Assembly (NCBI GenBank): GCA_963422565.1
Contig: OY730228.1
Location: forward strand, 62,001 to 126,000
DNA length: 64,000 bases
Reading direction: 5' to 3'
From: G963422565 sp963422565
GTDB lineage: Bacteria; Pseudomonadota; Alphaproteobacteria; MPNO01
In this document: in pieces, positions 1 through 7,732 of the stretch
How the letters are laid out: each line of letters opens with the position of its first letter
Numbering within the stretch: the first letter of the stretch is position 1
Translations under genes and position numbers: made by a program
The notes under the pieces: generated by a model
What the model was told of the DNA's origin: nothing
The model's input: the letters and a program-made list of their open reading frames with translations, nothing else
Database searches by the model: none

Positions 1-291
1 GGCGTCGATGTCCTCGATCACCGCCAAAGCGGGCTTGGGCGCGGCGGCCATGTAGCGGTAATAGGCCATGCGGCGCTCCCGCCGCGGCGCCGCCGGCTCT
101 TCCGGCGGCGCCGCGGCGGCGATCCGCGCCGTCCGCGCATAGCCGACCATCGCCGTAGCCCGGGGCGCGCTGAGGATCATCGTCCGGCGGGTGAAGGCCG
201 AGAAACCGCGTCGCCCCTCCGCGGCCTCGATGGCGTTGCAGACCGTCGGCGTGTCGATGGCGCGGAGCCGCCGCAACAGATTGTCGTTCAT
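1..291 (-). CDS. RraA-family protein (aldolase/dimethylmenaquinone methyltransferase-like), N-terminal part
   Basis: Only the first 97 codons lie in the window; the gene runs off the left edge. The translation starts MNDNLLRRLRAIDTPTVCNA and later has a PKPALAVIEDID stretch. This is the opening of RraA-like proteins, a family that includes 4-hydroxy-4-methyl-2-oxoglutarate aldolases, oxaloacetate decarboxylases and the RNase E inhibitor RraA. The ATG overlaps the stop of the upstream SnoaL-like gene as ATGA, so it is the fourth gene of the leftward operon headed by the LacI-type regulator. In a catabolic operon an aldolase or decarboxylase role is more likely than RNase control, but the active-site part is outside the window. 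The family call is good; the substrate is unknown. Confidence 0.75.
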   Translation of the reverse strand, partial: MNDNLLRRLRAIDTPTVCNAIEAAEGRRGFSAFTRRTMILSAPRATAMVGYARTARIAAAAPPEEPAAPRRERRMAYYRYMAAAPKPALAVIEDIDA

Positions 292-1289
292 GCCGTTTCC
301 CTTCCCTGTTCCCCGTCGGGCGGCGCGGCGCGGCCCCGAAGGATCTGCTGCCAGACCGCGACTTCGTCAATGAGTATCCATTCGGCGGCGATCGCGCCGT
401 CCACGACATGCGCATGGTTGATTCCGACGATCTCGACCGGGGCGCCGGTCGGCGGGCCGAACCGCCCGCGCCCGCCATGGACGGAGGCGAACGACCAACG
501 CATCGCCAGCCTCGCCGGCCGTCCGGGATCGCAGCGCAGAATCAGATTGTCGACGGTCATGTCGCCGCCGGGAAACGCCGCCAGATAGCCGATCAGGAAA
601 CGGTCGAGGGCCGCGCGTCCGGACGCGGTCTCGCCGCCCGGAAGCTCGAGCGCGACCGCCCGGTGACGGGTCTCCGTCAGGGATGCGAGCCGCCGATCCT
701 CCCAGAGCCGCCGCCAGTCTGCGGCATAGGTCCGCGCCGTCGGCGCCTCGTCGATCGCCCAAGGGCCGGCGGTTCCCGTCGCCGCACCCGCCCGCGGGCT
801 CCGCCGATGGGGGCCGAGCTCGGCGGCGACCTCACGCGGCGCGAGGCCGATCTGACGGGCGATCGCGGCGCGGTCGCGGACGAGCCATTCCTCGGAGATG
901 CGGTTCTCGCGCACCGCGCAGTCGGCGATGGTCCGCGCGCGGATCGGCCGGCCCGTCGCCGCGCCGAACAGGCCATGGCCCAGATGGCGCATCGTCGAGA
1001 GGATGCGATGGGAGGAGACATAGCCCGCCTCGTCGTCCCCCGCCCAGATCACGTCCTCGCCGAGGAGCCGGCGGTCGGGGAACTCGTGCAGCATCTCCAA
1101 TGTCGACGCGACGACCGCCTCTGCGCCCCGGATCTCGATGCCGGGGCTCCGGACGACGCAGTCCTCGACATAGTAGCGGCGGATCAGGTCCGGTCGCCGC
1201 CCCTCCCAGATGCGTTCGGTGATGGTCAGGATATAGTCCGGAAGATCGCCGAACTCGCGGTCGAACCCGCGCATCGCCGCCGCCGTCAT
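288..1289 (-). CDS. SnoaL-like polyketide-cyclase-family protein, two tandem NTF2-like domains
   Basis: The 333-residue product looks like two SnoaL/NTF2-like cone domains in tandem. The first is about residues 1-150, with a YYVEDCVVRSPG strand pattern and an HLGHGLFG segment. The second is about 180-320, with MRWSFASVHGGRGRFGPPTG and a GINHAHVVDG segment. Such domains bind or isomerise small hydrophobic or cyclic molecules, and tandem copies are common in uncharacterised catabolic operons. The gene starts at an ATG overlapping the stop of the double-cupin gene (ATGA) and ends overlapping the RraA-like start, so the three are translationally coupled. It is expected to be cytoplasmic, with no signal peptide seen. 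The specific reaction cannot be deduced; control by the adjacent LacI-type regulator is inferred. Confidence 0.7.
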   Translation of the reverse strand: MTAAAMRGFDREFGDLPDYILTITERIWEGRRPDLIRRYYVEDCVVRSPGIEIRGAEAVVASTLEMLHEFPDRRLLGEDVIWAGDDEAGYVSSHRILSTMRHLGHGLFGAATGRPIRARTIADCAVRENRISEEWLVRDRAAIARQIGLAPREVAAELGPHRRSPRAGAATGTAGPWAIDEAPTARTYAADWRRLWEDRRLASLTETRHRAVALELPGGETASGRAALDRFLIGYLAAFPGGDMTVDNLILRCDPGRPARLAMRWSFASVHGGRGRFGPPTGAPVEIVGINHAHVVDGAIAAEWILIDEVAVWQQILRGRAAPPDGEQGRETA

Positions 1290-2296
1290 GCCGCGGGCCG
1301 GGCCGGGTCGGTCGTGTCGTCGCCGCGGCGCACGACGACGACATCCGCCCGCGCCGCGCCCGCGTTTCGCCAGCTGCGCGGCAGATCTCCGGGCAGCGTC
1401 AGATGGTCGCCCGCGCCGAGCTCCAGCCGTCCGCCGTCCCAGGCGATGACCACGGCGCCCCGGTGCACGAACAGCACCTCGTCCTCGCTCCGATCATGCG
1501 CCGGGACGCCCGCCCCCGGATCGATTCGGATCCGGCGCATGTGGAAGCCCGGCGGCTCGCCGAGACCGCCGCCCGCGGTCGAACCGAGGACGGGCAGATC
1601 CGCGACCCCGGGCGCGGCGAGCGGCGAGCCGCGGTCGGGGCGCAGATCGCCGTCCCGTGAGACGCAGCCGAGCGCCTCCTCGGCGGTCATGCGCCGGAAC
1701 GCGCTCAACTCCTCCGCGGTGAGCGGCCGAGCGATGCGGCTCCCCGGCGGCAGACGCCCGCCGGCGGCGGTGTCGATCAACCGGCCGTCCTCGGTCAGCA
1801 CCAGCCCGGTCCCCCGCGCCGCGTCCAGCACCGAAGGCGCCCAGGTTACGGGGCCGGGGTCGTCGCCCCCGAGCACCGCGAACAGGTAGCCGCTGCCGCT
1901 GCCGATGTTCTCGAAGCCGCGGAAGACCCCGACCGGCACCGAGATCGTGTCGCCGGCGCCGAGCGCCACCGAGCCATCCTCCCGGTCGGGGCCGAAATGG
2001 AACCGGAATAGCCCCTCATGGACGACGAACACCTCGGCGCTCACGTGGCTGTGCTGCGAGTTGACGGTCCCCGGGGCCTGCCGCGCGCCGCCGATATTGA
2101 AGCCGTGCGGGATCGTGACATGGACGAACTGGTTGGCTGCCTCCGCGACTCCGGGTCCGATGACGGCGAAATTCTCGTTGCCCTCGCGGCCCGGGATGCG
2201 CCGGTCGACGAACGCGTCGATGCAGGGCACGAGGTCGCGGTAGCGGACACAGCGCCGCTCCAGCGCCCCCCGACTCCAGGAAACGCGGCGGCTCAT
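1286..2296 (-). CDS. Double-cupin (bicupin) protein
   Basis: The 336-residue protein starts MSRRVSWSRG; a longer open frame runs upstream, but that part is antisense to the regulator gene. The N-terminal cupin (about residues 40-140) has HVTIPHGFNIGG, an HSHVSAEVFVVHEG motif 1 and a VPVGVFRGFENIG motif 2. The C-terminal cupin (about 230-325) has PAHDRSEDEVLFVHRG and a DHLTLPGDLPRSWRN motif. This two-cupin build resembles gentisate or hydroxynaphthoate dioxygenases and homogentisate-type enzymes, but also non-enzymatic sugar-binding bicupins. The HSH...E metal site is clear in the first domain and weaker in the second. ATGA overlaps on both sides place it in the LacI-headed operon. A ring-cleaving dioxygenase is possible but not shown. 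Confidence 0.75.
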   Translation of the reverse strand: MSRRVSWSRGALERRCVRYRDLVPCIDAFVDRRIPGREGNENFAVIGPGVAEAANQFVHVTIPHGFNIGGARQAPGTVNSQHSHVSAEVFVVHEGLFRFHFGPDREDGSVALGAGDTISVPVGVFRGFENIGSGSGYLFAVLGGDDPGPVTWAPSVLDAARGTGLVLTEDGRLIDTAAGGRLPPGSRIARPLTAEELSAFRRMTAEEALGCVSRDGDLRPDRGSPLAAPGVADLPVLGSTAGGGLGEPPGFHMRRIRIDPGAGVPAHDRSEDEVLFVHRGAVVIAWDGGRLELGAGDHLTLPGDLPRSWRNAGAARADVVVVRRGDDTTDPARPAA

Positions 2297-3372
2297 CGCC
2301 CGTCCGCGTCGCCCGACGGCGCCAGCCCCCGCACGGTATCGCGCACGATCAGCTCGCCCGGCAGAACCCGCCTCACCGGGGGCCGCGCGGGATCGGCGAT
2401 CTGGTCGAGCAGCATCCGCACCGCGGCCTCGGTCATGCGCCGCACCGGCTGGCGTACCGTCGTGATGCGGTAGCTGTCCCAGCGCGCCGGGTCGATACCG
2501 TCGAAACCCGCGATCGACATTTCCTCGGGCACGCGTCGGCCGAGCGCGTGCCGCGTCGCGTCGAGCGCCCCGATCGCCATCATGTCGTTGGCGCAGACGA
2601 CCGCATCGAGCCCGCTGCCCGCGCGCCCCGCCAACTCCAGCATCGCCGCATGGCCGCCGGCATAGCTGAAATCGCTCTCCACGAACGGCGTTGTCCGAAT
2701 CCCGCGCTCGGCGAGCCGGGCGGCGAAGGCGTCGCTCCGCTGCCGGCCTACGGTCGAGTCCGCCGGGCCGCCGATGAACCCGATGCGTCGATGCCCCGTA
2801 TCGACCAGCCCGTCGGCGAGCCGCCGGGCCGCCTTGTTCTGGTCGCAGCAGACCGAGCCCGCCGCGACGCCGCCGAGCGACCGATTGTAGAGTATCACCG
2901 GGCAGCCGCGGCTCAGGAAGGCGGAGACCTGATCCGCCGACAGCCGGGCCGCCGAGACGATGCCGTCGAGCTGATAGCCCACCACGTCCCCGATGATCCG
3001 GTCGACGCCGGCTTCGTGCGGCAGGGTGAACAGCAGTACCCGCTTCCCGTGCCGCGAGAACCGGGCGGCCAGCTCGGACAGCACCTCCGGGAAATAGAGA
3101 TTGGTGAGGTCGGAGATGATGATGCCGACCATGTTGGAGCGGCCGGTGGTCAGCGTGCGCGCGATCGCGTTGGGTTGGTAGCCGAGGGCGCTGGCGGCGG
3201 CGAGCACCCGGTGGCGCATCTCGGCGGAGGCGCTGGCGCCCGGCTTGAACACCCGCGAGACGCCGGACTGCGATACGCCGGCGAGCCGCGCGACCTCGTA
3301 GGACGTGACCCGGCGCGGGTTGGGCGAGACCGCCGCCTCCTCGTCCCGGTCGCCTCCCGTGTCTTTGCGCAT
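2293..3372 (-). CDS. LacI/GalR-family transcriptional regulator
   Basis: The 359-residue protein, starting MRKDTGGDRD, has an N-terminal LacI-type helix-turn-helix at about residues 21-45 (TSYEVARLAGVSQSGVSRVF). A hinge helix and a periplasmic-binding-protein-like effector domain follow, with the family's NMVGIIISDLTNLYFPEV opening and a DAVVCANDMMAIGAL segment. Family members bind palindromic operators and respond to a sugar or related ligand. It is divergent from the sugar-type ABC operon, and two palindromes with GCATACGGATGC cores lie between. It also leads the leftward operon, its stop overlapping the cupin start. It therefore probably controls both transcription units, including itself. 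An upstream extension of the open frame crosses the operators and was rejected as a start. Confidence 0.92.
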   Translation of the reverse strand: MRKDTGGDRDEEAAVSPNPRRVTSYEVARLAGVSQSGVSRVFKPGASASAEMRHRVLAAASALGYQPNAIARTLTTGRSNMVGIIISDLTNLYFPEVLSELAARFSRHGKRVLLFTLPHEAGVDRIIGDVVGYQLDGIVSAARLSADQVSAFLSRGCPVILYNRSLGGVAAGSVCCDQNKAARRLADGLVDTGHRRIGFIGGPADSTVGRQRSDAFAARLAERGIRTTPFVESDFSYAGGHAAMLELAGRAGSGLDAVVCANDMMAIGALDATRHALGRRVPEEMSIAGFDGIDPARWDSYRITTVRQPVRRMTEAAVRMLLDQIADPARPPVRRVLPGELIVRDTVRGLAPSGDADGR

Positions 3373-3414
3373 GTCCGCTCCGCCCCGACTGATCCGCCGA
3401 CCGACGGAGCAGTA

Positions 3415-3430
3415 TTGCATACGGATGCAA
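3415..3430. promoter_or_regulatory. Probable LacI-type operator O1
   Basis: TTGCATACGGATGCAA is a perfect 6-bp inverted repeat around a 4-bp centre. It sits 43 bp upstream of the regulator start, between it and the divergent ABC transporter. Central C-G steps in palindromes of this size are typical of LacI/GalR operators. Confidence 0.7.
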
Positions 3431-3451
3431 AACATGCTACGGACAGTCTCC

Positions 3452-3466
3452 GCATACGGATGCAAA
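3452..3466. promoter_or_regulatory. Probable LacI-type operator O2
   Basis: The core GCATACGGATGC repeats operator O1 exactly, with one outer base pair lost on the left side. Its centre is 35 bp from that of O1, and it lies 31 bp before the binding-protein gene. Two identical cores in a 121-bp divergent intergenic region point to coordinated control of both operons. Confidence 0.65.
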
Positions 3467-3493
3467 CCGCCTCGCGCGGGAGCTTGGGAGGAC

Positions 3494-4840
3494 ATGATGA
3501 CGACGATGGGATCTCGTCTTTTGGCAGGGGCGGCGGGGCTGTTGACGGCGGCCGCGCTCGCCGGCACCGGTGGCGCCGCCGAGCATGTGCCTTACAACCT
3601 CAAGCCCGGCATGCCCTATGCCGGAACCGAGCTGAACATCCTCTCCGTCGTGACGCCGCAGTTCGACGGGTTGATGCTCCGGGACAAGGAATTCACGGAC
3701 CTCACGGGGATCGAGACCAATTGGACCTTCATCCCGTTCACGGCTTTGCAGGAGAAGGTCGCATCGGTCGGCGTCGCGGCCGACGGCAGCTTCGATGTCG
3801 TGAACTATCTCGACAGCTGGGGGCCGCCCAACGCGCACTGGCTGGTGCCGCTCGACGACCGGCTGGCCCGCGACGGTATCTCGATGGACCGCTATCCGGC
3901 GGCGTTCGCCAAGTCGGCGAGCTACAAGGGCAAGGTGCTCGGCTTCCCGCTCCGCGCCCACGCGATGCTGATGTTCTACCGCAAGGACATCCTGGACTCG
4001 CTCGGCCTCCCGGCGCCCGGGACCTGGGGCGACGTCATCGCCGCCGGGAAGAAGATCCGCGCTTCGGGCAAGGATATCCAGCCGCTAGCGCTCTACTACC
4101 ATAACGACGGCAACCGCCAGAATCTGTTTATCTGGTTGAACTATCTCTGGTCGGTCGGCGCCGACGTGTTCGACGAGGACTTCAAGCCGGCCTGGGCGAG
4201 CGAATCCGGGCTGGCGGCGACCGAGGACTATATCGGGCTGCACACCAGGGAGAAGGTGACCAATCCGGCCTCGCTCTCCTTCGTCGAGCAGGATGCGCGC
4301 CAGTCCTTCATGCAGGGCAAATCGGCGATGATCCCGGTCTGGTGGTGGGCGTATTCGTCGATGATCAACCCCAAATCCTCGGTCCTGAAGGCCGACCAGG
4401 TCGCGTTCGCGGGGCTCCCCTCCTATAAGGGCCGGGCCGTCACCTATGCGATCTCCATGCCGTTCTCGATCTCGAAATACTCGAAGAACCAGGAGGCGGC
4501 CTGGGAGTTTCTGAAGTGGTTGTCGAACCCGAAGATGGACAAGGCCAACGCGACCGAGCGCGAGGTCGCCGGCAAGACGATCATCAACAATGTCGTGACC
4601 CACAAGGCGAACCTGCAGGATCCCGAGGTCAACGCGGCCAACGCCAACATCCAGATGGCGGCCTGGCAGTCGCTCGCGGAGTCCGACATCATGCCGCAGA
4701 TCCCCGAATGGACCAGGGTGGGCGATCTTCTGTCGGCGGCCATCGCCAAGGCCGCGGCGGGGGGCGACGTGCGCAAGCTGATGACCGACGCCGCGGCGCG
4801 GACGGAAAAGATCCTCCGCCGCGCGGGCTACTACAGATAG
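3494..4840 (+). CDS. Sugar-type ABC transporter substrate-binding protein
   Basis: This 448-residue exported protein opens with a signal peptide (about residues 1-30: hydrophobic LLAGAAGLLTAAALA, then GTGGAAE). It continues as a cluster-B/family-1 extracellular solute-binding protein, the type serving maltose, glycerol-3-phosphate and oligosaccharide importers. Diagnostic stretches include MLMFYRKDILDSLGLPAPGT near residue 160 and QSFMQGKSAMIPVWWW near 275. A GGGAGG ribosome site at 3486-3491 serves either ATG 3494 or the adjacent ATG 3497, which has slightly better spacing. Two permeases and an ATPase follow on the same strand, completing the importer. Operators O1/O2 lie just upstream. The ligand is unknown; the neighbouring cupin, SnoaL and RraA genes suggest a sugar acid or cyclic compound. 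Confidence 0.92.
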   Translation: MMTTMGSRLLAGAAGLLTAAALAGTGGAAEHVPYNLKPGMPYAGTELNILSVVTPQFDGLMLRDKEFTDLTGIETNWTFIPFTALQEKVASVGVAADGSFDVVNYLDSWGPPNAHWLVPLDDRLARDGISMDRYPAAFAKSASYKGKVLGFPLRAHAMLMFYRKDILDSLGLPAPGTWGDVIAAGKKIRASGKDIQPLALYYHNDGNRQNLFIWLNYLWSVGADVFDEDFKPAWASESGLAATEDYIGLHTREKVTNPASLSFVEQDARQSFMQGKSAMIPVWWWAYSSMINPKSSVLKADQVAFAGLPSYKGRAVTYAISMPFSISKYSKNQEAAWEFLKWLSNPKMDKANATEREVAGKTIINNVVTHKANLQDPEVNAANANIQMAAWQSLAESDIMPQIPEWTRVGDLLSAAIAKAAAGGDVRKLMTDAAARTEKILRRAGYYR

Positions 4841-4848
4841 ACCGGCCC

Positions 4849-4882
4849 GCCGGGGGCTTCGGTGCCGACCGGAGCCCCCGGC
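4849..4882 (+). terminator. Intra-operon hairpin after the binding-protein gene
   Basis: GCCGGGGGCT and AGCCCCCGGC form a 10-bp stem, extended across a T-G wobble by CGGT/ACCG around a GCCG loop. It starts 8 bp after the stop codon and has no T-tract. Such structures after binding-protein genes usually stabilise the upstream message or partly attenuate read-through, giving excess binding protein over permease. Confidence 0.6.
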
Positions 4883-4919
4883 CACGCGGCGCGCCGCCGC
4901 GAGAGACGGTGACGGCACC

Positions 4920-5792
4920 ATGCGCGACCGCCACCTGAAATATCTGCTCGTGCTGCCGGCGGTGGCGGTCGTGCTGGCGACCGCGATCTGGCCGCTCCTG
5001 CAGTCGCTCCAGCTCAGCTTCCGGACCTGGAAGCTCTCGAGATCCGCGATTCCCGGCCCGTTCATCGGGTTCGACAACTATCGCTGGGCGCTGCTCGAGG
5101 ACCCGGACTTCTGGAACGCGACCGTCGTGACCTCGGTCTACACGGTGCTGACCGTCGTCCTGACGACGCTGTTCGCGCTCGGCATCGCGCTGTTGCTGGC
5201 GCCGGGCGGACGGCTGCGGCTCACCGTGCGCACGCTGCTGATCCTGCCGTTCGCGATGAGCCCGGCGCTCGTCGGCGTCTCCTTCCGGTTCATGTTCAAC
5301 CCCGAGTTCGGCCTCTTCGACGCCTTCTTCGGCCTGCTGATTCCGCCGCTCGCCGACCTGTCCTGGCTGTCCGACCCGACGCTCGCCTTCTGCGTGGCCG
5401 TCATGGCCGACATCTGGGGCTGGATCCCCTTCGTCACCCTGGTCCTCATCGGCGGCATCGCGGCCCTGCCGAGGGAGACGATCGAGGCCGCCCAGGTCGA
5501 CGGCGCCTCGGCCTGGCAGGCGTTTCGCGACGTGACCCTCCCCCAGCTCGCCCCGGTGATCGCCATCGTCGTCATTCTGAAGTCGATCTTCTCGATCAAG
5601 ACCTTCGATCAGATCTACATGCTGACCAATGGCGGGCCGGGGACCGCCACCCAGACGCTCGCCCATTACGCCTATTTCAGCGGCTTCAAATATTACGACA
5701 TGGGCTATGCGGCGGCGGTCGCCTGGGTGCTCGTCCTGCCGATGATCGTGCTGACCTTTCTCTACACCCGCTATGTCTTTCGCAACGGTTAG
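4920..5792 (+). CDS. Sugar-type ABC transporter permease (MalF/UgpA-like)
   Basis: This 290-residue integral membrane protein has about six hydrophobic segments, beginning YLLVLPAVAVVLATAIWPLL. It carries the cytoplasmic EAA loop that docks onto the ATPase, EAAQVDGASAWQAFRDVTLP near residues 190-210. This is the first of the two permeases typical of carbohydrate uptake type-1 importers. It follows the binding-protein gene after a 79-bp spacer holding a hairpin. The next permease starts 13 bp downstream. Length and topology are normal for UgpA/MalF-type subunits without the long MalF periplasmic insert. The substrate follows from the binding protein and is not known. Confidence 0.92.
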   Translation: MRDRHLKYLLVLPAVAVVLATAIWPLLQSLQLSFRTWKLSRSAIPGPFIGFDNYRWALLEDPDFWNATVVTSVYTVLTVVLTTLFALGIALLLAPGGRLRLTVRTLLILPFAMSPALVGVSFRFMFNPEFGLFDAFFGLLIPPLADLSWLSDPTLAFCVAVMADIWGWIPFVTLVLIGGIAALPRETIEAAQVDGASAWQAFRDVTLPQLAPVIAIVVILKSIFSIKTFDQIYMLTNGGPGTATQTLAHYAYFSGFKYYDMGYAAAVAWVLVLPMIVLTFLYTRYVFRNG

Positions 5793-5805
5793 CGGGGATG
5801 CGCGC

Positions 5806-6633
5806 ATGGTTCGACGCCGGAAGAAGCTGCTTCAGGAGGGGGGCCGGATCGCGCTGATCCTGACCGCCGCGGCGGTCATGATGCTCCCTATCCTCTGGAT
5901 CGTGATGGCGGCCTTCAAGACGCATGTCGACGTGTATCAGCTCAAGCTGTTCTTCGTCCCGACCTTGGACAATTTCATACAGGTGTTCGCCGCGCCCTAC
6001 GACCTTCATCGCAAGCTGTTCAACAGCACCGTCGTGGCGCTGGCCACCATTCTGATCGCAATCCCGCTCGCGACCATGGCGGCTTACGGCTTCTCCCGCT
6101 TCCGACTCGTCGGGCAGCGCGCGATGTTCGTCACGATCCTGGCGACCCAGTTCCTGCCGGCCGTCGTGATCGTGCTTCCGTTCTTTCTGATGTTCCGCGA
6201 CATGGGTATTCTCGATACCCGGCTCGGCCTCGTCGTCGTCAACCTGTCGATCGTCATGCCGTTCGGAGTCTGGATGATCAAGGGCTTCATCGACGGCATC
6301 CCGATCGAGACGGAGGAATCGGCCCTCGTCGACGGTTCGACGCGCCTCCAGGTCATCCGCAACATCGTCCTGCCGATGGCCGCCCCGGGGATCATCACCG
6401 CCGCGATCTTTTGCTTCATCATCGCCTGGAACGATTTCCTGTTCGCGCTGATCCTCACCAACAGCGAGGCGGTAACGCTGCCGGTCGGGCTGGCGCTGTT
6501 CAAGGCCGAGGAAGGCGATCTGTGGAATCTGCTGGCCGCGGCGGGGATCATCATCATGGTCCCCATGTTCGTTCTGGCGCTGATCATCCAGAAGCATTTC
6601 GTCCAGGGCATGACCATGGGAGCAGTGCGCTGA
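5806..6633 (+). CDS. Sugar-type ABC transporter permease (MalG/UgpE-like)
   Basis: The 275-residue second permease starts MVRRRKKLLQEGGRIALI. An earlier in-frame ATG at 5773 would overlap the preceding gene and adds a poor N-terminus. Around six membrane segments are visible. The EAA-type loop (ESALVDGSTRLQVIRNIVLP) lies near residues 175-195 and the typical AWNDFLFALILT stretch follows. It pairs with the upstream permease to form the heterodimeric channel in the inner membrane. Its TGA stop overlaps the ATG of the ATPase gene (TGATG), showing translational coupling. Confidence 0.92.
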   Translation: MVRRRKKLLQEGGRIALILTAAAVMMLPILWIVMAAFKTHVDVYQLKLFFVPTLDNFIQVFAAPYDLHRKLFNSTVVALATILIAIPLATMAAYGFSRFRLVGQRAMFVTILATQFLPAVVIVLPFFLMFRDMGILDTRLGLVVVNLSIVMPFGVWMIKGFIDGIPIETEESALVDGSTRLQVIRNIVLPMAAPGIITAAIFCFIIAWNDFLFALILTNSEAVTLPVGLALFKAEEGDLWNLLAAAGIIIMVPMFVLALIIQKHFVQGMTMGAVR

Positions 6634-7691
6634 TGGCCGGCGTCTCGCTGCGGAACGTGACCAAGCGCTGGGGCGAGGTGGTCGGCGTCGACAACCAGTC
6701 GCTGGAGGTGCGCGACCGGGAGTTCCTGGTGCTCCTCGGGCCGTCGGGCTGCGGCAAGACGACGACGATGCGCATGATCGCCGGGCTCGAGGAGCCGAGC
6801 TCGGGCGAGATCTGGATCGGCGGCCGCATGGTCAACGACGACCTGCCCAAAGACCGCGACGTGGCGATGGTCTTCCAGAATTACGGGCTCTACCCGCACA
6901 TGTCGGTGCGCGAGAACATCGGTTATCCGCTGAAGGTGCGGCGGGTTCCCCGTCGCGAATGGGACCGCCGGATCGAGACCGCGGCCGCTCGCGTGCAGCT
7001 TCGAGGGCTCCTCGACCGCAAGCCGCGCCAGCTCTCGGGCGGTCAGCGCCAGCGGGTCGCGCTCGCCCGCGCGATCGTCCGCGAGCCCAAGCTGTTCCTC
7101 ATGGACGAACCGCTGTCGAATCTCGACGCCAAGCTGCGAGTCTCGACCCGTGCCGAGCTGAAGCATCTGCAGCACGAGCTGGCGACGACGACGATCTACG
7201 TCACCCACGACCAGATCGAAGCGATGACGCTCGCCGACCGGGTGGCCGTCATGAATTTCGGCGTCATCCAGCAGCTTGACACGCCGGAAGGGATCTATGA
7301 CGCCCCCGAGACTCTCTTCGTCGCGGGTTTTATCGGTTCGCCGCCCATGAACCTGATCGCGGGCCGGTTGGAGAACGGCGCCTTCGTCGCCGACGGGATA
7401 TCGGTGCCGGCGGTCGGTGGCGCGGCGCAGGGCGGCGTCGTCCTCGGCGTCCGCCCCGAGGATCTCACGGTCGCCGCGCCGGGCGGCGGCCGATTCGACG
7501 CCAAGATCTATACGGTCGAACTCACCGGCGATGCCGTGCTCGTGACGGTTTCCGTCGACGGGCAGCTCGTCTCGGCGCGAGGTCCGCGGCATTTCCGAAA
7601 GGAGATCGGCGAGACCGTCGGCATCGGCCTCGATGCGGCGCATGTGCATCTGTTCGATCAGAAGTCCGAACGGCGCATCGCCTGCCGGTAG
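6633..7691 (+). CDS. ABC transporter ATP-binding protein (MalK/UgpC-like)
   Basis: The 352-residue ATPase has Walker A GPSGCGKTT at residues 36-44, a Q-loop (FQNYGLYPHM) near 81-90, the LSGGQ signature at 134-138, Walker B LFLMDEP at 154-160 and the switch histidine in YVTHDQIEAMTLAD. A C-terminal TOBE/OB regulatory domain, with LGVRPEDLTV, completes the CUT1-family MalK/UgpC build. It energises the two permeases encoded upstream and could in principle be shared with other importers. The start overlaps the stop of the upstream permease. Confidence 0.93.
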   Translation: MAGVSLRNVTKRWGEVVGVDNQSLEVRDREFLVLLGPSGCGKTTTMRMIAGLEEPSSGEIWIGGRMVNDDLPKDRDVAMVFQNYGLYPHMSVRENIGYPLKVRRVPRREWDRRIETAAARVQLRGLLDRKPRQLSGGQRQRVALARAIVREPKLFLMDEPLSNLDAKLRVSTRAELKHLQHELATTTIYVTHDQIEAMTLADRVAVMNFGVIQQLDTPEGIYDAPETLFVAGFIGSPPMNLIAGRLENGAFVADGISVPAVGGAAQGGVVLGVRPEDLTVAAPGGGRFDAKIYTVELTGDAVLVTVSVDGQLVSARGPRHFRKEIGETVGIGLDAAHVHLFDQKSERRIACR

Positions 7692-7732
7692 GGCCGTCCG
7701 CCGGCACCGGACCGAACCGCCCGCGGAGGAGA

